Source: Kappaphycus alvarezii (Eukaryota; Rhodophyta; Florideophyceae; Gigartinales; Solieriaceae). Taken from it: a DNA stretch of 64,000 nt. The notes under the pieces are model-generated. The model worked only from the letters and a program-made list of their open reading frames with translations, had not been told where the DNA came from and did no database searches. Each line of letters begins with the position of its first letter. Positions within the stretch are counted from its first letter, which is position 1. Of the stretch, positions 34,601 to 45,640 are shown piece after piece. A program made the position numbers and the translations under genes. Location of the stretch: assembly GCA_002205965.3 (NCBI GenBank), contig NADL03000613.1:1-64000 (forward strand), given 5' to 3'.

Positions 34601-35690
34601 CTCGACCTTTAAAATAAAAGAGAGACCGACGACTTGCCCGAAGCGAACTGTTTTGTGATCAGACGTTCGCATCGGTGTACTAATTCCATGATCTGCTCCT
34701 AGCGAAGGAGCTGGAGCAGGTGAAATATTATCACTCCCAAGTTCCCCTTCCAAGGATGCAATGGCTTTAATTGGTGAGAGGTGCATTAAACGCTTTTGCA
34801 ACAACACATCAGTACCTGGCATTCAAAATAGTACAATAATAGATTTCTGCATGCCAAATTCAAGCATCTCTTGCGCAATATTTGTCCTCTTGAAGGAGGC
34901 TTGTGTCAGTTTCTCAATCCCCTCGGACCCTTTGTGCAATGCGGCCACCTGCTGAGAAATTTCTAGGGATCGCTTAGTACCTGCTGGGCGCTCTTCTTAA
35001 ACGAGAGTAATAGTAGTATCCGTTGCAGACGCGGCCCCTTCTACTACAGATGCATCATGTTTGATCGACTGCGAAGAACTTCCTTCCGGCGCAAATTCCC
35101 CGCAATTGATGCCATGAAATATCGCTTGCTGGTTGACGTTCTCCTTGCGTTGCTGCCTTGACAGCAGCACACTCTGTCAGGTAAGATTCTCTCGCTAGAA
35201 GCCGAGCGCATCATGAAACATGAACTGCGGTTCTACATCAACGCTTGAACCTCGAAGGTATGTGTACCTGTTGCTAATATTAGCCACATTGTTGTATACT
35301 GCTTGTGCTTTTCGCTCTATGTCCTCTTCCGACAGTGAGACTGTAGGCTTCCTAGCATTAATAGAAGAAATAGTACCCTCAAATTTGATGCACTGGCATC
35401 GCGCCTTGTGGTATCGCTGGAGTAAAGCGTCGCCAGTGCCGTCAGGATACCGTATTTATCGGTTGCTTCCACGTATTTGTTCCATCGTTATTATGTAGTA
35501 TCCCAGAACTTGTGCAAAGAGTACATCTGTCTTTTTCCTGTTACCTCTCCGGGGATCTTCATATGCTGCGATAAAAGCCTTACAGGCAGCTACAGTCTCT
35601 CTACCAATCTATCCTTTCCCGCCACCATTGCGTGTGCTGAGATATCGCGCGTTCTTGAAGCGCAGATTCAAAGAACAAACAATATGTTAG
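34600..35690 (-). pseudogene. Myb/SANT-like accessory protein of a Harbinger element, broken
   Basis: In several frames the minus strand reads the parts of the second Harbinger protein in the right order. First comes GRETVAACKAFIAAYEDPRR, GNRKKTDVLFAQVLGYYI (about 35640-35490), equivalent to the first SANT helices. Then ALLQRYHKARCQCIKFEGTI and SLSEEDIERKAQAVYNN (35430-35290), equivalent to the R-W/Y-x-x-I-x-x-x-x-x-K-F block. Then EERPAGTKRSLEISQQVAAL (about 34990) and a helical tail. The R-P-x-G-x-K motif is characteristic of this protein class, which helps the transposase bind the element ends. Several stops and frame changes are present. Transcription would be towards the transposase. Confidence 0.65.
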
Positions 35691-35751
35691 TAACGCCTTC
35701 TGATATGTGACTGATGGTGGCCGATGTCCTGCAGCCACAAGTTATGGTCCC

Positions 35752-35829
35752 GAGAGCCATGTACAGTATTGTACATGGCTCTCAAAATTTGGGATACGAG
35801 AGCCATGTACAGTACTGTGCATGGCTCTG
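35752..35829. repeat. Two tandem 32-bp palindromes, GAGAGCCATGTACAgTAnTGTaCATGGCTCT
   Basis: Palindrome 1 (35752-35783) has 13-bp perfect arms, GAGAGCCATGTAC and GTACATGGCTCTC, around AGTATT. Palindrome 2 (35798-35829) is a near-identical copy with centre AGTACT. They are 14 bp apart. Flanking ACAAGTTATGGTC and GAGCCATAAGT extend a larger imperfect inverted repeat. They lie at the outer end of the decayed Harbinger element. Function unknown; they could extrude cruciforms or serve as a dimeric protein-binding site. Confidence 0.8.
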
Positions 35830-36714
35830 AGCCATAAGTATCGTGTACTGCACAACAGTGCAGTAGAAGGCCTCTGAAACACACGAATAGGGGGTCTGAG
35901 GGCTGCTTTTTGTGTTTTGCTAGGAATTTAGTACCAATTCGTGCGTTCTCAAAATTTGCGAATCTCTACGTAAAGGCTGGTCGACTTGAGTACGAGCCTC
36001 GACCGGGGGAACACAAGACACCCACAAACCAAAAATTCCAACACTCACAACCCAAAACACTCCAACACCCACAACCAAAACACCCACACCCCAAACAAAA
36101 CGTTGCTCTTCTCTTGTCTGTTGTCCTCAACGCAGTGGTGTCCCTTGTCTCCTTAGACTTACGTTGTGCATACCGAAGTTCAAGGGGGCAATACCCATTA
36201 TTCTGCAGGTGTCACTTGTCTCTTTGGACTTTCTGTGCTTAGCTCGAAGTTCAAGGGGGCAATACCCTCAGTGACTGCTAAACTCTAAACCTTCCTGGCA
36301 CTCGAAGGGGGTGCTCAAAGGCCTGCGGAGCCACTAAGGACGCAGGGAGACCACCACGGCTACTAAGGATTGAGTCAGAGGGAAGGACTGGTGGGTTTAA
36401 TTGGTAGCGGTAGGAAACGAACGAGGGTTGAATAGGTTTAACAAAAAAGGAAAAAAAGAAACAAAGGAAAGTAACAAAAGAAGGAACAAAAAAAAACCAG
36501 AAAAAAAGAAATTAAAATAAATAACCCCTTCCGGTACCCGCACAAACCGGTAGTATTACCTTTAACACAGTAATTTTGAGACATTATGTGAAGTAGATTG
36601 AAACATACCGCGACAAGGAACGAAGAAAACAGAGGGTCGTTGATCGAAAGTTGACATTCTCTTCGGAAAATGGTGAGTGGCAGACAAAGTACATACTACT
36701 GGCTTATCTTCACT
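35830..36714. other. Low-complexity stretch: AC-rich, tandem duplication, A-rich
   Basis: 36010-36110 is A/C-rich with CACCCACAACC-like units. 36136-36194 is repeated at 36210-36268 with several differences; the shared end is AAGTTCAAGGGGGCAATACCC. 36425-36520 is a purine/A-rich tract. No gene is supported. Confidence 0.6.
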
Positions 36715-37320
36715 TTAAGTGGTAGCTGTATCGCGGCAAATTATGCGTATTTTATTTACTGTTTTTGTTTCGAGTTTCACCGCCAGCAAAAGACGAAGTG
36801 GTAGAACCCTTCCACTTCTTGAAACTCGGATACAGAAAGAAATTGTTGGTGGAACAGGCTGAAATGTAAGATTTAACTTATGCCTCGTGCATGTGTTCAG
36901 AACTAGCGGGCAGGGGCAAAGCATGGCTATTGTTTCGGTCTTTCGGAGCAAACGGTATCCCTGCTTGCAACGAAAACAAGAACTCGAGTGCTTTTGAAGG
37001 TAGAGGTACTGTACTGTAGCCACCGAGGAGGCCTTGATTTCCTCTTTTGCCACAAAATTCATGGATGGGGCTTGGATTACAGTAGAACACAAAAAATCGT
37101 ATTCCAAATGGAGTCGATTTGGAACACGATTCCTGTATCCAATCCAAATCCATTTCGCAAATTTGGAAATCAGAACTAGAACCATGGGTAGGGGGACCAA
37201 TTTGAGATCCAATTCTAAAGTCCCTGTTGGACATCGAATTTGGAACATCAGTCGAGATGCTACTATCCTGGGCTCCAGGGGACAAACTCGTAAGGGCACT
37301 GTACAGCCCATATACAGCAA
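36715..37320 (-). other. Open frame of 201 codons, no recognised function
   Basis: The frame is the longest on either strand in this stretch, but a plus-strand frame (37034-37510) overlaps it. Neither shows a domain, signal or biased codon use. It contains scattered Cys (CFRCKQGY, MLCPCPL) that do not form a recognisable zinc site. More likely chance or a remnant than a gene. Confidence 0.15.
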
Positions 37321-37438
37321 TTCAAAATGCCAGGGTACAACATTTTTGGTGGAGGCTGGCGAGGTTCGTCAGGCGACAGTCAGTCTTACGACTGGTGTAC
37401 CAACTTTCACATACAACTGTAGTGTAAAGTGCACTACT

Positions 37439-37509
37439 TGCACTACTTGCTGCGCGTTTGCTCTGGATACTTTAGATATGCACTACTTGCTGCGCGTTTG
37501 CTCTGGATA
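37439..37509 (+). repeat. Tandem repeat, 31-bp unit twice with 9-bp spacer
   Basis: TGCACTACTTGCTGCGCGTT followed by TGCTCTGGATA occurs at 37439-37469 and 37479-37509, identical by eye. A partial GTGCACTACT precedes it. Confidence 0.85.
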
Positions 37510-38499
37510 GATATGCTGAGTGCATGGATCTTGCAGCCTTCCTCGGGTATCGTCAGCTTTACCAATATCATGGCCTACGACATACTCATTACAAATGCAA
37601 CCCTACTTATGTACCTATAGTTCTATGGCATGTATGTCCACCTGAAATCGATTTCAGCGTTTCCTAAAACCAGAAATCTGATGTAAATCACCAATTGAAT
37701 GGGAATGTTGAGAGTCCCGAAAACTTGCATTCAAACTATAAGCTCGATATATCACAGATCACCGAAGTGGCAACGGATTCGCCCACACAACCCACATCCC
37801 AAACAGCTCTACACCCGCCCGCCCTCCCAGGTCGTACGCCCGGTCTCTTCTTCGTTACCGTCTAGAGGGCTCCTCAGGAATTTTGCCTCCGCCCCTTCGA
37901 AGCGCCCCGTCTATCCTATCCTCCCCTCTTTTTTGACTCCTGCACCCTCCACAAGTGTAGCCTTCCCTGCTCTCCTTCACACTTTCGTCGCTGGGAACGG
38001 CCCCATTTGGCCGCTTAATCACCTAACGGAACACCCAGAACCACCTCTGCTTTCCCTCTGGTCTCTTTACATCCTCCACCTTCGGACGCCTGCAGGCCCT
38101 CGATTCCCCTAAGGCGGTACGGTCTCTCCTGTTAATCCTCTCTCGCCCGCTGTTCCCTCCCTCCCCGCGTTAGCATCCCCACCATCGGTTGCTGGGCGGT
38201 GATCCAGGTACATGACGCTGATCATGGCGCATAGAGAGCAGAGCTGTTATCAATACCCTCCTTCCGCTCCCCCGTGTACAACCACTTTGGCCAAGTTATG
38301 GCTGCTCTGCTTCTTCAACATGAATCCTCACTCCCGATGGCGCTTGGAGCTCCTCAGCAAACTACTGTACCTAGCCCCTCCATCAAATCTTCACAGCTTC
38401 GCCCTTCCTCCGCCTTCGCCGCTCCGGCTGTGACTCTAACTCACCCACCAGGACAGTGCAGAACGAGTTGTCCAGCGTCTCCCACGTGAGATTAACGCT
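37510..38499 (+). other. C-rich stretch, possible LINE 5' coding remains
   Basis: From 37700 the plus strand carries Pro/Ser-rich open frames (37699-38112; 38212-38489) leading into the LINE reverse-transcriptase fragment at 38500. Their order and strand would fit the N-terminal part of the same LINE protein, but no defining motif is visible. Confidence 0.25.
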
Positions 38500-38830
38500 A
38501 CGGGGAATACCTCGCCCCACTGCAGGTTGCCGACGGAGTGCGCTGCGGACTTGATTCCATTGTGCACGGTCAACACCAAAGGCGAAAAAGATGGCCACCG
38601 TCTCGTCTCAGTGGATTCGCGAAACGCGTTCAGCTGCCTCTCGAGCCAGGGAATGATTGACTTCCTGCCGACCAAGTGTAGTCATCATGTGTTTTTCTGA
38701 ACATGATGTACGCTCGTCAGATACCGCCGGTAATCTTACCTGTGACATCCACGTAACAAATCTCCAGTCAAGAGGCGATACAACATGGGGATCCAGCAAG
38801 CATGTTGACGTTTTCTCGATTAGTACATAC
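38500..38830 (+). pseudogene. LINE reverse-transcriptase fragment
   Basis: The plus strand reads GEYLAPLQVADGVRCGLDSI followed, after a frame change, by HRLVSVDSRNAFSCLSSQGM. This is the L-x-P-x-Q-x-G-V-x-x-G-x-E/D block and the D-x-x-N-A-F catalytic box of this LINE group. The same two blocks occur in the copy at 50.6-51.2 kb (MANGVRAGMDAIVH and IDAEIAFNRVDRQ). A weaker GIQQ near 38770 may be the remnant of the G-x-Q-Q-G-D-P box. The fragment is short and interrupted. Confidence 0.5.
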
Positions 38831-39744
38831 GTGGGCGAGGGAAATTGCGGAGAGGACACAACTCCCTTTGCACAGGTGATGTGCGGACGAGGACGACTGC
38901 GACCTTATAGGCACACTCGCTGAGGCGACAATGCAGTCGAGATCCTTTTGCTTGGAAGTACCCGTTCACAATAGGACTCGAACCTGTACATAACGCGCTT
39001 GTTTTGGCCTGATCAACCTGTCACTCAGACGGTGCTACTATTACACCGCTCCCCAACAGAGAAATTATCCATCGACAGGAATGACCTCCTCAGTGACCCA
39101 ATGGTTTAACCTCAATTCTTGGAGAATCTACTCAATGAGAAACACAAAAAAAATGATGTCGCTGCTCGACGGCATCTAAGGCGCCCGTGTCTAGTTTCAC
39201 CTTCACCTGGGTGTGCCTCGGCATGAAAGCTGCATCATGTGATGAGGCTTTCACCGCCGAGCGCGACTGGCGCCATTATAATTGAATTTAGCCGAGAGCA
39301 AATGGAATACCACTAGCAGGTTAAGCGATGTGCGGATGAGAAACGCAGTCCACTAGCAAACGACTCTTCTGCTGTGGTATGGCGAACCCGGAATCGCTTT
39401 CGTGGAGACGTTGAACTTAGGGTTGGAGGCGGCTCACAGGTGAGTAAGGAGTGCAAAAATCTACCTCAGGAGGAAACGGGAAATGGGTTGCAGAATGTTG
39501 CGGAGGTTGAGGAAAGGACAGTTCTAACTGCCTCCACTGTGCTGTCACCTCCCATCTGACGCCCTATCCAGTGCAACAAACTTTAAGTGTAGGTAAACAC
39601 CCCAAGTTTCCGCATTTTTGGCTGCTGATTCGTGCAGGACTTTATTTGTCAAATGCGTTGTGAATTTTTAAATCACATCGATGAAACGATTCCAATCTAG
39701 AGCTCATTCGTACCGCGCGATGTAAACCCGGGTAGTGCGCAGGA
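38831..39744. other. Unassigned stretch
   Basis: No gene is supported. A tRNA-like patch on the minus strand (about 38966-39056) has a perfect B-box, GGTTCGAGTCC, and a D-arm-like GGTGTAATAGTAGCACC but does not fold as a tRNA; it may be a SINE head. A 61-codon frame at 39374-39559 has no motif. Confidence 0.35.
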
Positions 39745-40195
39745 GTTTTGTACATCCTCTATACGACGGATGAAATTATGCGGGCTCAAAAAGGCGACGC
39801 ATGGTGCCGCCAAATGTCCCGGCTCGCTAATGAGGAGAATTCGGCGTTTGACCTATGGGCAAGCGGACTATTGGTGAGAGCGGACAAATTGGATGGTGTC
39901 CTACAGGTGGTAGTCCAGAATTACTGCACAAGCGGGTCCTAGCTTCCGCGCATTACTCGAAGCTCGCGGGCCGTCCTTTGGGTTCGCGTATGTATTAAAC
40001 CTTGAAGCATGAGTTCTACTGGCCCAACATGGCAAACGATGTCTCCCAAACGATGGTGGGCTTTGACAGCTGCACACGTACACGGGGCACCATCCGGCGA
40101 CACCAGAACTACCTCAAATTGTTCCAAGCGACGGACCCATCGGAGTTGGTCGCCATGGCTCTGATGGGACCGCTGTGTTACAATACCAGGGATTT
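39745..40195 (+). pseudogene. Ty3/gypsy integrase zinc-binding region, fossil fragment
   Basis: The plus strand reads, in pieces, the H2C2 domain and the lead-in to the core of a gypsy integrase: an H-Y-S-K-L-A-G-R-P segment, HEFYWPNMANDVSQTM, DSCTRTRGT, and LKLFQATDPSELVAMALMGP. These correspond to the two His, the two Cys and the start of the catalytic fold. It belongs to a broken, scattered gypsy copy (39.7-44.5 kb), distinct from the one at 1-5.15 kb. Confidence 0.65.
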
Positions 40196-40667
40196 AGGCT
40201 AGTAGTACCATTTGGGTGTTCAAAGCCAACTTTCCAGGTAGCGCGACATAAAGTGTGGTGTTGGAAACCAATTTTGGGTTTAGAACTCACTGGGACGTGC
40301 CGTCACTCTTGTGGAGTCGAGAAATTGCTCGGCTCGGAAGGGTCCACGTTTTGTGAAACTTTGACTCTTTTAATGCAACTGCTGTCCTTGATAAATTCAA
40401 CATTTACCCCTGAGTGAGACTAGACGCGCTGCTGGTATAGCTCAGGTTTTTTTATGAAGACTCATCAAATAGATTCCAATCCTCGATGCCTGTCCTCTGC
40501 CTCCGAAGTTCACTTTTGCTCTTCCTTTCGGTCGGCCTAGGATACGATCTTCTCCGCCAGGCTTTATGCCTCATTTCTCCAGTCCATTCGAATTTCTTAT
40601 TCCTCGAGGTTCCTGCGTGAAGTACTGCTGAGATCTCTGCGAAGCTTTTGATAAACCTTCGCTAGTA

Positions 40668-41740
40668 TCAGACCCACCAAAGGAAGCTTCGTAGCTCTGT
40701 AGTGGTGTTTGGGATGGGAGCTCCCCTGATAGCCTTGATTTTCTGATCACTCACGTATACACCAGGTGCGTCAACCACGTGTCCCAGAAAGCCTACGGAG
40801 GGTAAAGCGAAATTGCATTTGGTTACTTTTAGCTGAAGTCCCACCGCAGCAATGGCTTCAAAAACTTCTTTCAGGTGTGTCACGTGATCCTCCATGTTTG
40901 CAGAAAATATTACGACATCATCCAGGTAAACGGGAGCAGAGGCAATGTCACAGAGGACCTTATCTACTATGCGCTGGAATGTTGACGGCGAATTCATGAG
41001 GCCAAACGGAATGACCTCGAATTGAAGGTCACGTACCTGCACAAAAAATGTCGTCATCTCTTTGCAGTTCTCTTCCATTCCTATCTGCCAATAGCCTGCA
41101 AATAAATCCAAGGAAGTGAAAATAGTTCCTCCTTTCAATTCGTCAAATATCTCCTCAATCTTTGGCAGTGGCCACCTTTCATCTTGGCAGTGGCCACCTT
41201 TCATCTTTCATTCTTTGATGCAGCATCCAGAAGTCCACGGAAAAACCCAGCGACCATCCTTTTTCTGAGCTATCACAACCGGAAAATGCGACAAAGAGGC
41301 CGCAGGGGTTATGATTCCAGCCGTAAACATGTTCTCTAACTCCTTTTGCACCACATCGTTATGTTTCGGGGCCATTCTGCGGGCCCTGTGATAGATCGGA
41401 GTGGGTTCATTCAATTCAGAACCGAGAGTGATTGGTAGGGAGGCAGACGCAACTCGTTAATCTTCTAGGCCACGACAGAAGTTTCCCGCAAAGAATTGCT
41501 TATTTCTCCTTGTACGTATCTGGGAAGGTGCGCCAATTGTGCCTGGAGTGCGCTAAGATGTTCTTCCGCCTGCTCCTCCGATATCGTTTGCGTCGAAACT
41601 ATTCGCTGCGGTATGCCAACTCCTGGGTCGAAGCTCTGCTTTACGACTGTAGTGCAATGACTCTCCGAGTCTACTGCATAGGATCGATGATCCATTTTGC
41701 GATCGAGATTCGATCACTGTAAAACGTCTAATTCTCACTG
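40668..41740 (-). pseudogene. Ty3/gypsy reverse-transcriptase fragment, fossil, opposite strand
   Basis: The minus strand reads a well-preserved reverse-transcriptase core: SHFPVVIAQKKDGRWVF, WPLPKIEEIFDELKGGTIFT, SLDLFAGYWQIGM, VIPFGLMNSPSTFQRIVD and the catalytic box VYLDDVVIFSA, then NFALPSVGFLGHVV. Its orientation is opposite to the flanking integrase fragments, so it is either a separate insertion or an inverted piece of the same element. The element is broken; age cannot be estimated because no LTR pair is seen. Confidence 0.8.
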
Positions 41741-42534
41741 TCCGGAAAGAACAAGCGTCTACTGTGCCATGGACCCATGGGGGCGTTCCACTGGCTGACA
41801 AACGCCCCTGATATTTATTGAGTGTACAGTAGCTAGCTATTCGACACGTGTCCCAGCTTTAGAGCAGCCTAACTACTAACTCAGTATTTATTAACGGGCA
41901 ACTAGTAGCGCCCAAAGTAAACAGCTACCAAAGGTTTGGCTATGAGCCGCGCTCCCACCCTCGCGCCCCACCTTTACCAACTTGAAGGCGTCTCCTGCGT
42001 TGCTGGCTATTGCCTGTTTATCCCCTTTGGTCATCGCTTTGTAGCCTCTTGGCTTGATCACCCCGAGGCTTCGCCCCTTTTCCCCTTTCCGTTGCGCGTT
42101 TTGCCCACCTTGTTGTTTCCCTTTTGGCCTTGTGGCCGTTCCCCGTCAAGTACGTGTATCGAAACCCCGCAGGCTTACCACTGTTCCCTGAGGGAGGATC
42201 GAAATACCCTAGCAGAGCCTCGCCCGCCGGTGCTCGCTCGGCCCCTGCCACTTTGCTCTTTTGCCCGCGCTTTACCTCAGTCCTCCAGACCGTCCCCACA
42301 GCTCTCCCCTTTGGCACCACATCCTTCTAGTACACTTTCGGTGTTTTCTAGCTTATCAAGCCTCTACCACACGTCTCCAAAGACACCGAGCTACTTACAT
42401 TCACCGGGCTTAAATAGAAAGAGGGTCCTTAGGACGCCCTGTAGTTGCACGGTCCACGACCTTTTCCCGCTCATTGCCTCAGGCACTTCATTTTAATACC
42501 TTTATAACGGTTTCCCCGTGCATTGCACTACAAA
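41741..42534 (+). other. Pyrimidine-rich stretch with a 187-codon open frame
   Basis: An open frame at 41936-42496 is Pro/Ser/Leu-rich and shows no domain. Overlapping frames on the other strand are equally open. I treat it as compositional, though a remnant of a gag-like gene cannot be excluded. Confidence 0.3.
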
Positions 42535-44470
42535 GAAGGCCTACAATTCACATGCGATCGGGCAAGTGGAAAGGTTCAACAAAACGTTGGTCTAGCGCCT
42601 GTGGTTTGAGGTGGAGTTAAGACCTGGTTATTGATACCCCTTGCAGTCTTGAAAAGCCTTCACCGCAACCGAAAAGAAGAAGACAGAAAGCCGGGGGTAC
42701 GCCAAAGTTTATCCGATTCTTTTGCCGAATCGTGTTCTTGGCAATCGGTTTCGTGATCCTCTCACCGGCTGTACTCTTTTGAGAACATTGCCTTTGTGTA
42801 ACGCGAGTTGGACGGATCGTACCATACAAACCCACGTGGTTAATAATGCGAGTTATCAGATGTCGTAAGACTGACCCCAATTCTCGGTGGGAATCACAGT
42901 GTACCAGCTCCTGGGGTCGAAGTTCTGCTTTATGACTGCCTAACACTCACAGGGAAATGGGCGAGTGGAAAGGTTCGACAAGACGTTGGTCCAGCGCTTG
43001 CGATACTGCGTCGCCGATCACCAACGGGATTGGACCGCCTGGTGGAACAGCTTACCTACGCCTACAATGTTCAGGTGCACCGAACCACGGGGACAACGCC
43101 GTTCGATTTCTTGTTGCCGCGGTACCCCCCGGCGGTACATGTTTCCACCATCCCATAGGCGAGCGTCGCGAGATTGGCGAAAGCGGTGTTTTCCCTGACA
43201 AAGAGAATAGAGAGGTGGAGCGAGGGAGAGAGAGAAGGACGGAACGCGAGAATGAGAGTGAAGGAGGGAGTGATATAGAGGAGTGAGGGACCAAGGAAGA
43301 GAGCTGAGAGGAGAGAAAGTGGTGAGGAACTTTACTCAGACAGAACACGAGCGGAGAACGGGCTTATATAGACCTCGACGCGTGTCTAATGGTGCTTCCG
43401 GACGATCAAAGGAAGTTTCCAGGAGCCATGTAGACGACGGTGGGGGCTAATCCTAAACCTGCTTTAGCTAATCTAAAGAAGATCAGCTCAGACATAAAGC
43501 ACTTTACAGTGAAAATTCGTAACGATCAAGCTCTAGGTTGTGCAGTAAACTGCGAAAGATGACACAGCAACTCCAGAAGGCGGAAAGTACCATGATAGAG
43601 TCCCAGCGGCGATACAAAGCTGACTTTGACCAAAAGGTTGGGACCATCCTAAAGATAAAAATGTCGTGGATCTGGTGTACCTGGACCGACCAGCCTTTCG
43701 GAAGCGCCATATGGAGGACCCCGGCGCTCAGGGGGAAGAGGACAACTGGTCGGTGAGGTTGGCGAACCGTACGATAGGACCTTTTAAGGTGGTGGCGATA
43801 CAGTCGCACACGGTCATCATTGAGGAGAACGCCATGCCCATAAAGGTAAAACAAGATAAAACAAGACCGGGTTACAGTAGCGCCAACGGACGAACCGCCA
43901 AGAGGAAGCAGGGCAATCCCAGCAGGACTTAATTGACCAAAATGGAGGAAAACCTACAGGAGAGAGCGACATGTACCCGGGGAGCGGTTGGTACGCCATT
44001 GCGGCCACGGCCCAGGATATCAATACCACGTTCGATGGTTCGGGTACGGCGCGCATGACGATTAATGGCTATATGAAGACGACACAGCACACCACTTCAT
44101 CCTCCAGTACTGGCGCCGCAAGCGTAAGCCAGTACCGTCGCGGTATCGCCTCTGGGCAGACCGCAAGGGAAGAAGGACACGAGTAAGGGAGGGTGCAGCC
44201 TTCAGGGCATGACAGGTAGCTACTCGTGCGACAGGGGGAAGGCGAGTCGCCCACAGGACCCCATGGATAAGGGCGACACAGGCGTCGAATACGAAAAGTA
44301 CACAGGCAAAGAATTTACTGCAAACGGGCAGGACGTTCCCCTAATGGGAACCTACCGGGGGACTAAAGGAAACCTGTAATGGCAACTGCGGCGCTTGGCG
44401 GGGACGAGGGTCGATAAAGGGGCGCGGGCGCCCCAAGGGCATTCTTTTTCAAGAGAAGTAAGCTCAAGTT
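42535..44470 (+). pseudogene. Ty3/gypsy integrase C-terminal region, fossil fragments, core piece present twice
   Basis: A block with GQVERFNKTLV (about 42555-42590) recurs as GRVERFDKTLVQRLRYCVAD (42960-43020), followed by WVEQLTYAYNVQVHRTTGTT-like text and PFDFLLPRYPP. This is the last catalytic region and downstream part of a gypsy integrase. Further on, 43500-43930 reads the C-terminal domain (RRYKADFDQKVG, DLVYLDRPAFRKRHMEDPGA, NRTIGPFKVVAIQSHTVIIE) and 43930-44470 a charged tail. A purine-rich tract (43201-43340) and a TATATAG-containing piece lie inside. Broken and rearranged fossil. Confidence 0.7.
43201..43340 (+). repeat. GA-rich low-complexity tract
   Basis: About 140 bases that are almost all purine on the plus strand, with GGAGAGAGAGAAGG- and GAGAGGAGAGAAAG-like runs. 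It interrupts the gypsy integrase remains. Confidence 0.8.
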
Positions 44471-44624
44471 CGTACTACACCACTAGGAGGGAAGGAAAAG
44501 AGCCCAACTCCTGCTGGAGCCGGTTGGATTGCTCCGCAAGATCCCGCATGCGCAACGCTTGGTTGCCCGCGAGGAGAGTCTTCTCCTGCACAGCCAGCCG
44601 CTCAAAGAGTAGAATAATACCCAT

Positions 44625-45640
44625 CGGCGCGTAGTGCAATGCGCGGTGCGCAGTTCTTCCGTCTAGGAGCTGAACCTGTCAGACAATGAGAATACTAACA
44701 CACACACACACACCAATACTCACATGTTGTTCGTTTTGCCTATTTATCTTTAAGCACCCTGCAATGCAGTAGCACAGCTCGCCGACGGCGAGGAGAAGTG
44801 GGGCTGGAAAAACGGAGGCGATTCCTTGGACAGGTGGACGGGATACTTTTCCTCCGGATTGTAAGGCCGGACCGTGATCCGCGGAATGCTATAACCTTGA
44901 GAAGAATCTAATCCAAAGAACCGTGGAAACCAGAGGTGAAATATTGGTAAAAAGGAAAGGTAGTAGTGGGTCAGAAGTGCTGAATATCTCCTTTGGAGAT
45001 AAGGATGTTTTCACGAACGACAACCTTTAAGTTCCTGTTTGTATGTAGATGCCGGAGTCTGAGGAGCCAAGGGTGAGTAAATATCGCAAACAAACAACAA
45101 ATGGGTATTACAATATTGGATAGAGAGGAGGGTGTAGAATCGGGGATCCGGGCGAATACACGTGGCTATAGCCAAAGTTGCCGTTGGCAAATTTTCTGCA
45201 TAGGCGGAAGTTGGGAGTCAAGTTCAGAGCCAACACCGGGTAGCTGTTTAATTGAGCGCCCTAGTGGCCAGGTGGGTATAAATACTGCTAGTTAGCTAAG
45301 TTAGGACGACCGACTGCGGTGCGGTAAGTAAAGTCAATGTGAGCCAAGAAATAAATATCCAAGTTAAAGATGAGGTAGTCGACACTTGGCCCAATAGGTG
45401 GCTTGCGCCTGCGAAAATATCAGATCCAAGTTTACGGACGATTGGTCCGTAATGCACGCCCTCAGGCCCTTTCGGTTGAGTATAAAGTCCGAGACTAATT
45501 GTAGTCGACAATACTGTACAGTCCGGTAACTGCTGGTAGCAGGGCGATGCCCTGTACAAAAGAATTGGATCATAAAAAGATCTCCAAAATCGCTTCTGCC
45601 GGTGGCAGTACAGTAGGAGTGTTAATTTTGGTCTTGCGCT
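44625..45640 (-). repeat. Unclassified dispersed repeat B, copy 2
   Basis: Partner of 28930-29960 in the same orientation. It keeps the landmark CAGCTCGCCGACGGCGAGGA (about 44777-44796) and ATCTCCTTTGGAGATAAGG (about 44986-45004), with a CA microsatellite at 44700-44716. This copy has a longer open frame upstream (45570-46073) than copy 1, so it is the better reference for the family. Confidence 0.6.

Noticed and set aside
32500-36000. Terminal inverted repeats for the 33.3-35.7 kb Harbinger element
   Set aside because: No convincing inverted pair with a 3-bp duplication was found. The nearby palindromes pair with themselves rather than with the left flank.
38966-39056. Possible tRNA gene on the minus strand with perfect B-box GGTTCGAGTCC
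   Set aside because: The D-arm-like and T-arm-like sequences are present, but the acceptor arms do not pair and no sound anticodon stem forms. At best a tRNA-derived SINE head or a pseudo-tRNA.
41936-42496. 187-codon plus-strand frame as a host gene
   Set aside because: Pro/Ser/Leu-rich, no domain, and the opposite strand is equally open. Best explained by base composition.
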